Shown: piece after piece, positions 1-9,535 of the stretch
How the letters are laid out: each line of letters begins with the position of its first letter
Numbering within the stretch: the stretch's first letter is position 1
Assembly (NCBI GenBank): GCA_019694355.1
Contig: JAIBCB010000003.1
Location: 186,001 to 250,000 of the forward strand
Direction: 5' to 3'
Source of the DNA: Pyrinomonadaceae bacterium
GTDB taxonomy: Bacteria > Acidobacteriota > Blastocatellia > Pyrinomonadales > Pyrinomonadaceae
Length of the DNA: 64,000 bases
The notes under the pieces: generated by a model
Told to the model about the DNA's origin: nothing
The model's database searches: none
The model's input: only the letters and a program-made list of their open reading frames with translations
Program-made: the position numbers and the translations under genes

Positions 1-1
1 C

Positions 2-226
2 TCAGAATCCGGGACGCTGACGGTCGATATTCCGCTAAAAAGCCGCGTGATCCTCTACAAAAACGGTCAAAAAGCGGCGGAAGACTCGGGCAACGACCAT
101 TTTGAGTTCAAGCCGGATGGACCAGGCGTTTACCGCGTTGAGGTTTACCGCGAGGGCCTTGGAATGGCATATCAGGCGATGCCGTGGATAATGTCGAATC
201 CGATCTATATCGCCCCTGCGTCTTAA
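2..226 (+). CDS. C-terminal fragment of a probable PHP-type metal-dependent hydrolase
   Basis: An open frame enters from the left edge and stops at TAA 224-226, leaving 74 residues. The fragment looks like a beta-rich C-terminal domain and ends in a 'PWIMSNPIYI' segment. I associate that ending with the C-terminus of secreted or cytosolic PHP-domain (CehA/McbA-like) metallohydrolases, where it closely follows a beta-sandwich. The catalytic histidines would lie upstream of the window, so the family call rests on this short tail only. The next gene follows on the same strand after 86 bases. Confidence 0.5.
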   Translation, partial: SESGTLTVDIPLKSRVILYKNGQKAAEDSGNDHFEFKPDGPGVYRVEVYREGLGMAYQAMPWIMSNPIYIAPAS

Positions 227-312
227 ACTTTAGGGCGGGCAAACGAAATCGAACTTCAAATCATCTTAAACAACGCAACATTAGAAGCAATATTTTGCGG
301 TTTAACACGAAA

Positions 313-2418
313 ATGCAAAGGTTTATAAGATGTCTGTCCGCGATCGCAGCGGCAATGGTCTTGGGAAGCGTTCCGGTATTGGCCCAAAGCGTTAAGCACA
401 CGCCATTTGACGTAACGAGCTACAAGATGACGGTCTCGCTCGAACCGAATTCGCGCCATCTTGCGGCGACGGTCGATGTCGGGTTCACACCGCTTGATAA
501 TACGCGCTCGGTCGTTTTTGAGCTGAACGGCTCCTTAAAGGTCGAATCGATCACGCGAGTTGACGCGCCGGTCGTTGTCGCTGAACCAACTCCGCGGCCA
601 AAAAGACCGGTCAAAGGACAAGCCCCGACGCCGACGCCCGTTCCCGTCGGCGCCATTACCTTTGTGCAGGATCAGGCCGGTGTTTCCGACCTCGGCCCAA
701 GCGTCCGCATCGATCTCGGACAAGAGATCGCAAGCGGCACACCCGTGACCCTGCGGTTCAAATACGCCGGCGTACTTGATACGCCTGCAGGCGGCCCGCT
801 TCTGAACAAGCGGCTTGCCTTCATCGGCGACAAACTTGGTTATCTGATGTATGCCGCACGCTGGTTCCCATTTCACGATTACGCGGCTGATCCCGCGACC
901 GCAGACATCAGCGTTTCTCTGCCCGCTGGCTATCAAGTAGTTGGCTATGACGACACTGCGACGGGGTCAACGAACGCAAATGGAACATTTCATTTCGTCC
1001 AGTCACGGCCGGGACTCGTCGGCAATATCGCCTACGGAAAATACGTTGTTCGCGATCTGAAATATGGCGGAACGAACATTAAGTTCTTAACGCAGCCCGG
1101 CCACGATGACCGAGTCGAACCTTATGCCGAGACGATCGGCAACGCGCTTGCCGCTTATGCAAAACGCTTTGGGCAGGCATCGTTCGGAAACAACTACACG
1201 GTCGTTGAGATCGATGACGAGAGCCTTGATTTCTATTCGGCGATCGGGATGCTGTTCGTTGCGGGCCGCAATTTTGAAGGCGACCGCGAGACGGCACTCG
1301 ACCGTCTGCAGCGTGAGGCGGCTTTTCAATGGTGGGGATTGACCGTCGGGCTGAAGTCGTTTGATGACGCGTGGCTTTCGCAAGGATTGGCCGAATACAG
1401 CGCCTATTCGCTCCGCGAAGCGAAGCTCGATGGCCCTAAACTCGAAGAGCTTCATCGCCAGCAGCTTGAGAAGGCGTTGACCTTTGAACCGACAGCATCT
1501 TTGCTGCGGGCTCCGGCGGCGCTTGACGACCAGTCTTCGGCCTACAAGTACATAATGTACGGCAAAGGCCCGCTCGTTTTCCGCCTTCTTCGCGAAACGG
1601 TCGGCAAGGATAAGTTTGAGAAGATACTCCGTGATTTCCTCGCACAATATCGCGGCAAACGAGCTTCTATCTACGACTTTGAGACGCTAGCGTCAAAAGA
1701 TGCGGGCGAGAACCTGCGATACTTCTTTGCACGCTGGGTCGAGGGAACCGGCGTACCGGAATTCGAGGCGGATTATCAGATCTTGCGTACACGCGGCGGA
1801 AAGTTCATTACGCGCGGAACAGTAAAGCAGAATTACGACAACCTTCGTTTGCCGGTCGATATAGAACTCCAGAGCGAAGGCAGTTCGGGCGACAAGATCC
1901 AGACGGTCGAGGTCGAGGACGCAAGTGCGGACTTCAATATCCAATCGGACGGCAAGCCGCTGAAGGTGGTTATCGATCCGCATTTCAAGTTGCTGCGCAT
2001 CTCGCCTGACTTGCGGGTTTCAGCGATCGCACGTCGCGGCATCGAACAGTTCAAGGAAGGGAATTACGCCGAAGCTCAGACGCAATTCGAGGCGGCTCTA
2101 AAACTCGACCGCTCGAACGCCTGGGTCTATTACAATCTCGGCCTGCTCTATCTCGAACAACGGAACTACGACGTTGCGATCGATAATTTCAAGGCCGCAC
2201 TTGCCTCCGGAAACATCGATCCATCGTGGCTCACGGTATGGGCGAACATCAAGATGGGCAATGCGTATGACGCGAAAGGCGACCGCACGCGAGCCGTCGC
2301 GGCATACAAACGCGCCGAGTCCGATCCAAGCAATTACGACAATGCACAGGACTCCGTAAAACTTTATCTCGGTACGCCGTACGACCCGCGGACGCAGAAG
2401 AATACGGCGACTAAGTAG
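313..2418 (+). CDS. Secreted M1-aminopeptidase-like protein with TPRs, zinc ligands lost
   Basis: About 701 residues. I start it at ATG 313 because that gives a clean signal peptide (MQRFIRCLSAIAAAMVLG, cut after VLAQ); the frame is open further upstream but reads as nonsense. The fold order matches M1 gluzincins: an N-terminal beta domain interrupted by a Pro/Thr-rich linker (about residues 90-112), then a catalytic-like domain with the family's QWWG and GLAEY landmarks. In active enzymes the zinc site is HExxH-x18-E. Here the same spacing holds R334, F338 and Q357, so all three ligands are replaced while E335 stays. The GAMEN-type exopeptidase motif is also degraded. A C-terminal segment (about residues 575-690) has at least two TPR-like repeats. 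I infer a non-catalytic periplasmic or secreted scaffold or binding protein. Confidence 0.85.
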   Translation: MQRFIRCLSAIAAAMVLGSVPVLAQSVKHTPFDVTSYKMTVSLEPNSRHLAATVDVGFTPLDNTRSVVFELNGSLKVESITRVDAPVVVAEPTPRPKRPVKGQAPTPTPVPVGAITFVQDQAGVSDLGPSVRIDLGQEIASGTPVTLRFKYAGVLDTPAGGPLLNKRLAFIGDKLGYLMYAARWFPFHDYAADPATADISVSLPAGYQVVGYDDTATGSTNANGTFHFVQSRPGLVGNIAYGKYVVRDLKYGGTNIKFLTQPGHDDRVEPYAETIGNALAAYAKRFGQASFGNNYTVVEIDDESLDFYSAIGMLFVAGRNFEGDRETALDRLQREAAFQWWGLTVGLKSFDDAWLSQGLAEYSAYSLREAKLDGPKLEELHRQQLEKALTFEPTASLLRAPAALDDQSSAYKYIMYGKGPLVFRLLRETVGKDKFEKILRDFLAQYRGKRASIYDFETLASKDAGENLRYFFARWVEGTGVPEFEADYQILRTRGGKFITRGTVKQNYDNLRLPVDIELQSEGSSGDKIQTVEVEDASADFNIQSDGKPLKVVIDPHFKLLRISPDLRVSAIARRGIEQFKEGNYAEAQTQFEAALKLDRSNAWVYYNLGLLYLEQRNYDVAIDNFKAALASGNIDPSWLTVWANIKMGNAYDAKGDRTRAVAAYKRAESDPSNYDNAQDSVKLYLGTPYDPRTQKNTATK

Positions 2419-2464
2419 TCGTCAATTTTCGGGATCCGTCCGTTTTCCGCTCATTTTCAGAGAA

Positions 2465-2493
2465 GAAAGGCTGTCAATTTCTGACAGCCTTTC
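2465..2493 (-). terminator. Intrinsic terminator of the Oar-like receptor gene
   Basis: A perfect 12-bp stem (2465-2476 with 2482-2493) encloses a 5-nt loop between two convergent genes. On the minus strand it is followed by a pyrimidine-rich, T-containing run, so it mainly serves the receptor gene ending at 2515. It may also stop transcripts from the plus-strand gene ending at 2418. Confidence 0.7.
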
Positions 2494-2514
2494 CCACCTT
2501 ATGTGATCGTCCGA

Positions 2515-5500
2515 TCAGAAGGTGAAGCGAAATGCGAACTGCACCTGTCTGTTTGAACCAAGCCCGACCGTGCGGCCAACGGTCGATCGCAGCAATCCGA
2601 ACGTTGAACCTGCCGAGCCTTGCGAGAAAGCTTGGCCGGGCTGCACAACATTTGATGTCGTTGCAGAATAGCTTGCGCATACGCCGCCGGAGACCGCACA
2701 CGACAAGTTCGGCAAGGCGTTGTTGAGCGTAGTTGACGGATTCGCAAAGTTGGTCGTGTTCAGGACGTTGAAGATCTCCGTACGGAATTGAAAGCTCATC
2801 GTCTCCGATATTCGGAATCGCTTTGCGAAGGTCAGATCGATCTGACGGAAGCTCGGGCCTGAAAGTTCATTTCGCGGAAAGTTGCCCCACGTTCCCGGTT
2901 CGGGAATTGCGAAGGCCGCCGGATTGATGAAGTTGCGGTCGTTCCCGAGATATGGGTTTACTCCCGGGAGCAGATTCGGTCTGCGGACATTGCGTGAGTT
3001 GCCTCCGCCGGGTGTGTTGATCACCGCAACAAAACCGACTGGGAGTGACGGAAAGCCGCTTCCGAAGGAGGGCAGATTCGCAGTAAATCCATTGGCAAAG
3101 AAGCCGCCCGCACCATTTGGGCATCCTGCCGCAAGCTGACATTGAACGACAATATCAGGACGCACCACGAGAACCTCGATGGGTACGCCGCTGCGAGCGT
3201 TCATGATACCGCCAACTTCCCAACCGCCGAGGAGCATATTTCCGGTGCGGCCGAGGTCGAATCGGCGGCCTTTGCCGATCGGCAGTTCGTAGAGGGCCGA
3301 TAGATTGAATGTGTGTCGAACATCGAAGTTGTTGCGTCCGCGGTCTGCTTCGAAATTATCGAGCTGCGCGCTTGTGCGGGCCTCATTCGAACCTGCGGTA
3401 TTTCCTTCACTTTTTGCAAAGGTGTACTGCATGTTCATGGTCAATCCGGTGCGGAAACTTCGCTGGAGCGAGATCTGCAGAGCGTTGTAACGATCATCGC
3501 CGCCGGACGTCTTGTAATCGACCTCTGCATACGGATTTGACACCGATGTTCCATTTACGATGCTAAAGTCTCTAACTGTCGTGACGCCGACAACTTGGCC
3601 CGCGGCGTTCGTGCGATTGACAACGCCAACTCCCATCGGAATGTTCGTGCCGTTAAGTATCGTCGCCGACCCAGGAAGGATCTGATTCGCGACGCTGCGA
3701 AGGAACAGATTCCGTCCGGTGCTTCCGACATATGCGACCGTCGAGGTCAGGTTATATGGCAGCTGCTGCTGCCAAGAGACACTGTACTGATAGATCTGCT
3801 CAGGAATTTTGTAGTTCGAAGAGTATGCCCGCGGTTGGTAATTGCGGTTATCCGGATTTGTGTTGAAATTGTTGATGATCCCCTGGAGGTTGGCGGGGAA
3901 GGCGAGCAGCGAGCCAGACGTAATTGTAGAGCTGATGCGATCGCTTTCGATCGGCTGTATCTGGTCCTCTGTTTGTCCGGGGCCGTAATAGATTCCAAAA
4001 CCGCTGCGAAAGACCGTGCGTCCGCCGGCAAAAAAGCCGGAGCCGGCCTGGTTCGGAGCCCACGTCAATGCCACACGCGGGCCAAAATTCGAGGCGGAAG
4101 ACCTGAAGGCCTTTTCGGTCGCCGGCCTGAGTTGGCCGCTCTCGATATCAAACAGCACCTGCAAATTGCGAGCTTCGCGAAGAGGTGTGTAATACTCATA
4201 CCGCAAACCGTAGCTAAAGGTCAGTCCATGCGGCAGTCTCCATTCGTCCTGCGCGTAGGCGATGTAGTATTCCTGCTTAGCAAGACGCTGCCCTGCGGCA
4301 CCGCTGTTGAACGGGCTCGGTGCGCTTACATCTCCAAGGTATTGAACCGATGTCGGCGAATTTGCCAGGAATGCGGCTAGGTTCGAGAAAGTGTAGGTAG
4401 TACCGCCAAGGCGATCGGTGTACATCCGTATCAACCGAACCTCGCCGCCGAATTTGAAGTTGTGATCGCCCTTTACCCAATTTAGATTGTCAATGAACCC
4501 GATCGAGTAGGGCGTGTAAGGTTGGCCTCGCCCGTTGGTCGCCGAGTTCGCCCGAACAAGGCCGCCTGGTATCGAGATACCCGATGACGTGCCTTGCCCT
4601 GCGATACCTGTGTTTGCAACGCTGCCGGAGATATTGAGCGTTATGTTCGAGAAATCGATGCCGCCGACTGTAGGTGCCTGGCCATAGATCCGAGTTCGTG
4701 CCCCGTTGTATCCGATCTTGAACTCATTTATGAGCGAGCCGTCACGCTTCAAGATCGATTGGAATCCGACGACACCGTTCTGAGGCACAGCCTCGATCTT
4801 GACGACTCGACCCGACACACCTTCGGGGGCGACGTCGTTGCCGGAGCTGCGGAAGAATCGGACATAAAGTTTGTTCAGGTCATTCATTTGCCAATCGACG
4901 CGTGCGGCAAACGCTTTCTCGTCGGTCTTCTGCATGTCCTGAAGCTGCAAGATGTCAAACCCTTGGACGGCCGAGCCTCCAGGAACCGTAACGGCCTTCG
5001 GTGACCTGAATGCAGCGATGAATGGCTGGATCAGCGGATTTACCGGTGTTGTAGTGCCGGGGATGACGGCTCCGGGTGCCGCAAGCGAAAGACTTGGTGC
5101 TGCTTCAACAAAGTTCAATCCGAATCGGCCCCGATATTGCTCGTAACTGCCGAAAAAGAAAAGCTTGTTCTTGATGATCGGCCCGCCGACCGAACCGCCG
5201 AACTGATCGAGCTGAAGTTTGCTCTTTTGAACGCCGGGAGTCGCGTTCTCGAAGAAGTTGCGGGCATCCAAACCGTCTCGGCGAATATATTCAAAAAGCG
5301 AGCCGTGAAATTGATTGCCGCCCGATTTTGTAACGACACTGACCTGACCGCCGGTGCCTGTACCGAACTCTGCGGGAAAATTGTTCGAATCAACTCGGAA
5401 CTCCTGAACGTTCTCGAGCGACGACTGAAGACGGAACGGAGAAGGAACCTCACCATTCAAATTGCCTGGCGATGCATCAATGATCGCGGTACCTTCGACA

Positions 5501-6081
5501 CCGTCGTAACGTATTACGTTCTGCTGATTCGCACGTCCCGAAAACCGTATATCTGAGAACGTTCCCGTACCGCTGTTAACACCGCCGGGTGCCTGCAGAT
5601 AGAGTTGGGATAGTTGGCGACCGTTCACTGGTAGGCCCTCGACCTCGCGTCGGTTCACATTCGCGCTCATGGACGAGGAAGCTGTGTTTACGATCACTTC
5701 TTCCCCGGCCGTAACATCGACCGAGGCCGTAACACCGATGGTGCTGAGAGAAAGATCTACAATCTTCTGTTCGCCGACAGGAAGCATTACACCTTTCTTT
5801 GTTTGTGTCTCAAAATTGCTCGCAGCGGCCGAGACGGTGTAAAGGCTTGGCTTTAGCGCGACCACGCGATACATACCGTCATCGGTTGTTATGACGGTTC
5901 GAACCTCACCGGTCTGTTCATTGGTGACCGTAACGGTCGCTCCGACGATGACCGCACCATTGGTGTCCGTGATCGTACCGGCGACTCGCGCTTGGTCGGC
6001 CTGTGCAAATGCAGCCGACGAAATGCAGAATAATGCAACGAGTATTGCTGTTAAGCTTCGTGTAACTTTCAAGAGATTCAT
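2515..6081 (-). CDS. Oar-like TonB-dependent receptor with carboxypeptidase-regulatory domain
   Basis: 1188 residues. A signal peptide (MNLLKVTRSLTAILVALF, ending AFAQA) is followed by a carboxypeptidase-regulatory-like beta-sandwich (about residues 30-110: VAGTITDTNGAVIVGATVTV), a plug-like region with the VNGRQLSQLYLQAPG segment, and a long outer-membrane beta-barrel ending in an aromatic residue (FAFRFTF), as barrel proteins do. The family (Myxococcus Oar and its many acidobacterial relatives) imports or binds unknown ligands, often peptides or glycans. An AAAGGAG ribosome-binding site lies just before ATG 6081. No SusD-type lipoprotein is adjacent, so this is the SusC-like but SusD-less type common in Acidobacteriota. 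The ligand cannot be predicted. Confidence 0.92.
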   Translation of the reverse strand: MNLLKVTRSLTAILVALFCISSAAFAQADQARVAGTITDTNGAVIVGATVTVTNEQTGEVRTVITTDDGMYRVVALKPSLYTVSAAASNFETQTKKGVMLPVGEQKIVDLSLSTIGVTASVDVTAGEEVIVNTASSSMSANVNRREVEGLPVNGRQLSQLYLQAPGGVNSGTGTFSDIRFSGRANQQNVIRYDGVEGTAIIDASPGNLNGEVPSPFRLQSSLENVQEFRVDSNNFPAEFGTGTGGQVSVVTKSGGNQFHGSLFEYIRRDGLDARNFFENATPGVQKSKLQLDQFGGSVGGPIIKNKLFFFGSYEQYRGRFGLNFVEAAPSLSLAAPGAVIPGTTTPVNPLIQPFIAAFRSPKAVTVPGGSAVQGFDILQLQDMQKTDEKAFAARVDWQMNDLNKLYVRFFRSSGNDVAPEGVSGRVVKIEAVPQNGVVGFQSILKRDGSLINEFKIGYNGARTRIYGQAPTVGGIDFSNITLNISGSVANTGIAGQGTSSGISIPGGLVRANSATNGRGQPYTPYSIGFIDNLNWVKGDHNFKFGGEVRLIRMYTDRLGGTTYTFSNLAAFLANSPTSVQYLGDVSAPSPFNSGAAGQRLAKQEYYIAYAQDEWRLPHGLTFSYGLRYEYYTPLREARNLQVLFDIESGQLRPATEKAFRSSASNFGPRVALTWAPNQAGSGFFAGGRTVFRSGFGIYYGPGQTEDQIQPIESDRISSTITSGSLLAFPANLQGIINNFNTNPDNRNYQPRAYSSNYKIPEQIYQYSVSWQQQLPYNLTSTVAYVGSTGRNLFLRSVANQILPGSATILNGTNIPMGVGVVNRTNAAGQVVGVTTVRDFSIVNGTSVSNPYAEVDYKTSGGDDRYNALQISLQRSFRTGLTMNMQYTFAKSEGNTAGSNEARTSAQLDNFEADRGRNNFDVRHTFNLSALYELPIGKGRRFDLGRTGNMLLGGWEVGGIMNARSGVPIEVLVVRPDIVVQCQLAAGCPNGAGGFFANGFTANLPSFGSGFPSLPVGFVAVINTPGGGNSRNVRRPNLLPGVNPYLGNDRNFINPAAFAIPEPGTWGNFPRNELSGPSFRQIDLTFAKRFRISETMSFQFRTEIFNVLNTTNFANPSTTLNNALPNLSCAVSGGVCASYSATTSNVVQPGQAFSQGSAGSTFGLLRSTVGRTVGLGSNRQVQFAFRFTF

Positions 6082-6290
6082 CTTTTTGCTCCTTTAGAGA
6101 ACCTTAAATTCAGGTCAGGCATCGGCTGCGGCATGCTCGGGCCACAACCGTGCTCTTAGAAAACTTTTGAAATTCGAGTTAGCAAAGGAAAGACTATGCG
6201 CTGGGAGTTAACACAAAGTGACAGCAATGTTAAATAAGCGTTAATTCTGGAGGAGCGGAAGACTGCAGAGAACGAATATCGACGATGCGA

Positions 6291-7076
6291 TCATTTCGTC
6301 TCAAAACCGCTTTTAAGGTCAGCTCCGGTAATGCGGACGTCGCCGGTGTGCGGCGGGCCTTCGTAGCCACGCATTACTTCGACGGCAACGATGGCTATGC
6401 GGTCTTCGAACGGACTCTTAATGACGCCGATTAGGCCGGCATCGAGCATGAACCAGAACTCGTCCTTCGTGTGGTCCTCGGAAGTGAAGACCTTTTTGGC
6501 ACCTAACTTTGGTGACGATAGCGAGACCGTGTAGAGATTGACGCGGTCTTCGTAACCATCCGCGTTCGGGCCCAGCTTTTTCGTCATCTTGGCGGTAAAC
6601 TTGCGGCGACCGGATGTAAAGGTTTTGCTGAGCATCACCGAACGCGAGGCGACGATGCCGTTTTCGGCAAGCTTCTCCGAGAAGAGCTTTTGGTTCTTCT
6701 TCCACAGCGAGCGAATGTCGCCGGGGCCCGTCATTCTGTCACCCACGTATGAATCATCCTGGCTGTACTTGAATTCCCAGATCTTCTTGTCCGTTCGCAT
6801 GTCCTGAATGACGAGCGTCGCAAAATAACATCCGCATGCCTCATCGACAGGCTCAACGTAGTATGCGAATTTGCCGTCCTTCGACCATCCGATGGGATAG
6901 AAGTTCTCAGGGATAAGCTGTGGAAACCTGTGGCGACCTCCAAAATAGCTTGGGAAGGTTCGCCGGACAAGGCTATCGATCTTTAGCTCATGCGGTTCGG
7001 CATACTGTTTTGTCTGCGCACAGAGACCGAGGCTGAATGCCGCAATGAGAAGTGTGATCGTGAGCATCTTGGTCAT
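6291..7076 (-). CDS. Secreted protein of unknown function
   Basis: 261 residues with an N-terminal signal peptide (MTKMLTITLLIAAFSLGL, cut near CAQT). The LGLC sequence is not a canonical lipobox, so I call it a soluble exported protein, not a lipoprotein. The mature part reads like a beta-rich domain (KFAYYVEPVDEACGCYF, later segments describing extended strands), and I recognise no family. It begins 3 bases after the stop of the amine oxidase gene and is probably cotranscribed with it, which hints at a shared periplasmic job. No catalytic motif is visible. Confidence 0.75.
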   Translation of the reverse strand: MTKMLTITLLIAAFSLGLCAQTKQYAEPHELKIDSLVRRTFPSYFGGRHRFPQLIPENFYPIGWSKDGKFAYYVEPVDEACGCYFATLVIQDMRTDKKIWEFKYSQDDSYVGDRMTGPGDIRSLWKKNQKLFSEKLAENGIVASRSVMLSKTFTSGRRKFTAKMTKKLGPNADGYEDRVNLYTVSLSSPKLGAKKVFTSEDHTKDEFWFMLDAGLIGVIKSPFEDRIAIVAVEVMRGYEGPPHTGDVRITGADLKSGFETK

Positions 7077-7079
7077 ACC

Positions 7080-8441
7080 TTATTTGATCAGAGCATCAGC
7101 CGCGGTTTCGCCGGTTTCGATAGCGCCTTCCATAAAGCCCTGCCAATCGGCGATGTGTTCGCCGGCAAAGAGCACTTTGCCGTGCGGACGCGCCAAGATC
7201 GGGCGTATGCCGAACCATTGCCCCGGGCGATAAAGAGCATACGCCCCGTGAGTGAATTCATCACGCTGCCACGCGTACGACGCAATAGAACGTGCTAGCT
7301 GCGGTGCACGTGGTTCGAGATCGACGAGGTCGCGCGTGATGACATTCATACGCCGCTCGTTATCTTGGGACGCGAGCAGATCGGCCTTCTCGCCAATGGC
7401 GTATGAGCAGAGAATTCCGCTCTTGCCCGGTTGGTTCTGCGTGCTGTGAAAATAATAGTGCGACGCGGTATCGGACACGAGCGAGAAATTCTCGGCCTTC
7501 CAAAATCGCTCGTCAAAAAGCACAGAGTTTTTCACGATGCGTGCGTAGGTTAGCTTCTCGATGGCAGCTGCCTGCGAAGTTGGCAGCGGTGGATCAAACT
7601 TGATCTTTCTAAGGCTCGCGACGGGAGCGGTGCAAATGCAGGCGTCACCGTCAAACACACCTTTGTCGGTCGTAACTGTCACCTTGCCGGCACGCTGTTT
7701 TACTTCGAGAACGCGTGTTGCGAGACGAATGTTGTCTGCACCGACGCGCTTTGCAAACTCATCAACGAGCCGCGAATTTCCGCCCGTCATCTTGTAGTCC
7801 ATCTCGTTGTGCGGGCTTGATTCCGCATATTCGGCCAACGCCGAGAACGCCGAGACGTGACGGATCGATTCGCCGAAATCCGTGCTGTCCATCAGGTCGC
7901 GGATAATAAGATCGGGCTGCGTAAAACCTTTATTCTCAAGAAATGTCCACCAATCGAGCTTGTCGAGGGCGGTTCGTTGAAGCGTGGTCAGCTTGTCGTA
8001 ATCCTTTATGAGTTTCTCGAATGCGGCCTTTGCCTGCGGCGAAAATCCCCATTCGCCCGGCTGCGAAACACGCCCATTCTGCATCAGCCTGTCTTCGAAC
8101 TGATGCCGCTGCAGCGGGATCTCAAAGTCGCTGCACAGGGCTTTGATCCGCTCGTGGCTCTCGCCGACCCATTCAGCACCGAGCTCGGAAATGAGCGTTG
8201 GCTCTTCTTTGAATGAATGTGAGAAAACACGCCCGCCGATGCGGCTGCGTGCCTCGAGGATCGTAACGCTCCATCCCGCACTCTTGAGCTTATATGCCGC
8301 CGCAAGGCCCGAAAGCCCCGCACCGATCACAACACATGAGTGCTTTCGCCGCTGCGAAAAGATATTCGGCGCAAGCACCGCACCCGCGGTTGCCGCACCC
8401 AGTCCCATTAGGAATTGCCGTCTGCTTGTTTGTTTGTCCAT
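7080..8441 (-). CDS. Tat-exported FAD-dependent amine oxidase
   Basis: 453 residues. The N-terminus carries a twin-arginine signal (SRRQFLMGLGAATAGAV), so the protein should be exported folded with its flavin. A Rossmann dinucleotide motif (VVIGAGLSGLAAAYKL) is followed about 20 residues on by EARSRIGGRV, the flavin monoamine-oxidase signature. The C-terminal flavin-contact motif VLFAGEHIADWQG followed by EGAIETGETAADAL is also present. Members oxidise primary or polyamines, or L-amino acids, to aldehydes/keto acids, ammonia and peroxide; the substrate here is not predictable. The length is normal for the family. The small secreted protein downstream is probably in the same operon. Confidence 0.9.
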   Translation of the reverse strand: MDKQTSRRQFLMGLGAATAGAVLAPNIFSQRRKHSCVVIGAGLSGLAAAYKLKSAGWSVTILEARSRIGGRVFSHSFKEEPTLISELGAEWVGESHERIKALCSDFEIPLQRHQFEDRLMQNGRVSQPGEWGFSPQAKAAFEKLIKDYDKLTTLQRTALDKLDWWTFLENKGFTQPDLIIRDLMDSTDFGESIRHVSAFSALAEYAESSPHNEMDYKMTGGNSRLVDEFAKRVGADNIRLATRVLEVKQRAGKVTVTTDKGVFDGDACICTAPVASLRKIKFDPPLPTSQAAAIEKLTYARIVKNSVLFDERFWKAENFSLVSDTASHYYFHSTQNQPGKSGILCSYAIGEKADLLASQDNERRMNVITRDLVDLEPRAPQLARSIASYAWQRDEFTHGAYALYRPGQWFGIRPILARPHGKVLFAGEHIADWQGFMEGAIETGETAADALIK

Positions 8442-8455
8442 CTAAGGATCGATAG

Positions 8456-8671
8456 TTATGGAAAGAGTATCTTGCGAAATTCAGCCACCTGGTTGAATGG
8501 CCTTGCGATCTGCAGAGCACTCATCACATCGTCGATCGATCGGGCCTTAAGTAAGGCGATCTCGCAATCCAAAAATTGCTGTACGATCGCTTCGCGTGCA
8601 CCGGGTTTCGCCAACCGTGCGGGCTGATCCCCAGTGAAACCAACTCCTGCGTAGGCGTTCAATATCACCAT
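8456..8671 (-). CDS. Possible small protein downstream of the AAA ATPase gene
   Basis: A 71-residue frame (ATG 8669-8671; an in-frame TTG lies just upstream) starts 14 bases after the ATPase stop and ends 14 bases before the amine oxidase start, filling an otherwise empty slot on the same strand. The C-terminal half (EIALLKARSIDDVMSALQIA, then FNQVAEFRKIL) looks helical and protein-like, but I see no Shine-Dalgarno sequence and recognise no family. A plus-strand frame overlaps it and looks less natural. Treat as tentative. Confidence 0.4.
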   Translation of the reverse strand: MVILNAYAGVGFTGDQPARLAKPGAREAIVQQFLDCEIALLKARSIDDVMSALQIARPFNQVAEFRKILFP

Positions 8672-8685
8672 CAAAAGGTTAGCTT

Positions 8686-9489
8686 TTAGATCACGGTCGT
8701 GATGATCTCGCGGATCGAGCGTTGGAGGTCGCGGTCATCGGTTATTGGTGCTGAGAGTGCGACCTCGGCGGCGTCTGCGGGTGCGATGCCTTTTGCGATG
8801 AGCTGTGCGGCGTAGATGAGGAGACGTGTCGAGACGCCTTCCTCGAGGCCGTGGCCGCGAAGGTTTCGGATCTTTTCGCCGATCTTTACGAGGTCTGCGG
8901 CGACCGAAGCATCAATTCCGCCTTCCTTTGCGACGATCTGCGTCTCGGAATCAGCGTTCGGGTAATCGAACTCCATAGCGACAAAACGCTGCCGCGTCGA
9001 TTGCTTCAGGTCTTTTAGGATCGACTGATAGCCTGGATTGTACGAGACGACGAGCATAAATTCCGGCGGCGCGTCGAGCACCGTTCCGCGTTTCTCGATC
9101 GGCAGGCGGCGGCGATCGTCAGTCAGCGGATGAATGATGACGACCGTATCTTTTCGGGCTTCGACAACCTCATCCAGGTAACAGATCGCACCTGCACGGA
9201 CAGCGGCAGTCAGCGGCCCGTCGTGCCAGACGGTCTCGTTACCTTCTAGAAGGAATCTTCCAACGAGGTCGGTCGATGAAAGGTCTTCGTGACACGCGAC
9301 CGTGATCAACGGACGCTTCATCCGATGGGCCATATATTCGACAAAACGCGTCTTGCCGCAGCCTGTCGGGCCTTTAAGCATTACGGGCAGCTTTGCCGCA
9401 TACGACGCCTCAAAAAGCTCGACCTCTTTTCCGACGGGCAGATAGAACGGCTCGTCCTTGACCTTATATTTTTCGACCGCAAGTTCCAT
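8686..9489 (-). CDS. CbbQ/NirQ/NorQ-type AAA+ ATPase (MoxR superfamily)
   Basis: 267 residues. Walker A is GPTGCGKT (about residues 40-47), Walker B is ICYLDEV, and a sensor-1-like VSYNPGYQS and a C-terminal lid region are present. The overall sequence ([28 protein letters not shown]) matches the CbbQ/NorQ branch of MoxR ATPases. Family members form rings that remodel or insert metal cofactors into partner enzymes (Rubisco, NO reductase) together with a VWA-domain partner of the CbbO/NorD type. No VWA partner, Rubisco or nor gene occurs in this window, so the client is unknown. Confidence 0.9.
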   Translation of the reverse strand: MELAVEKYKVKDEPFYLPVGKEVELFEASYAAKLPVMLKGPTGCGKTRFVEYMAHRMKRPLITVACHEDLSSTDLVGRFLLEGNETVWHDGPLTAAVRAGAICYLDEVVEARKDTVVIIHPLTDDRRRLPIEKRGTVLDAPPEFMLVVSYNPGYQSILKDLKQSTRQRFVAMEFDYPNADSETQIVAKEGGIDASVAADLVKIGEKIRNLRGHGLEEGVSTRLLIYAAQLIAKGIAPADAAEVALSAPITDDRDLQRSIREIITTVI

Positions 9490-9535
9490 TTCTTCTTTAG
9501 TTTATAACATTTGACGGGGCGAGTGCCCTGTCCGC

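Noticed and set aside
184..312. Upstream Met at 184 as start of the M1-like protein
   Set aside because: It overlaps the preceding gene's C-terminus and gives a basic, non-family extension ahead of a perfect signal peptide at 313.
3595..4380. Plus-strand open frame of 261 codons inside the Oar-like receptor
   Set aside because: It lies antisense within a clear receptor gene, has Arg/Cys-rich nonsense composition and no ribosome-binding site. It is an antisense shadow of a GC-rich gene.
8415..8627. Plus-strand 70-codon frame around the amine oxidase start
   Set aside because: It overlaps the Tat signal coding region on the opposite strand and has shadow-like composition.
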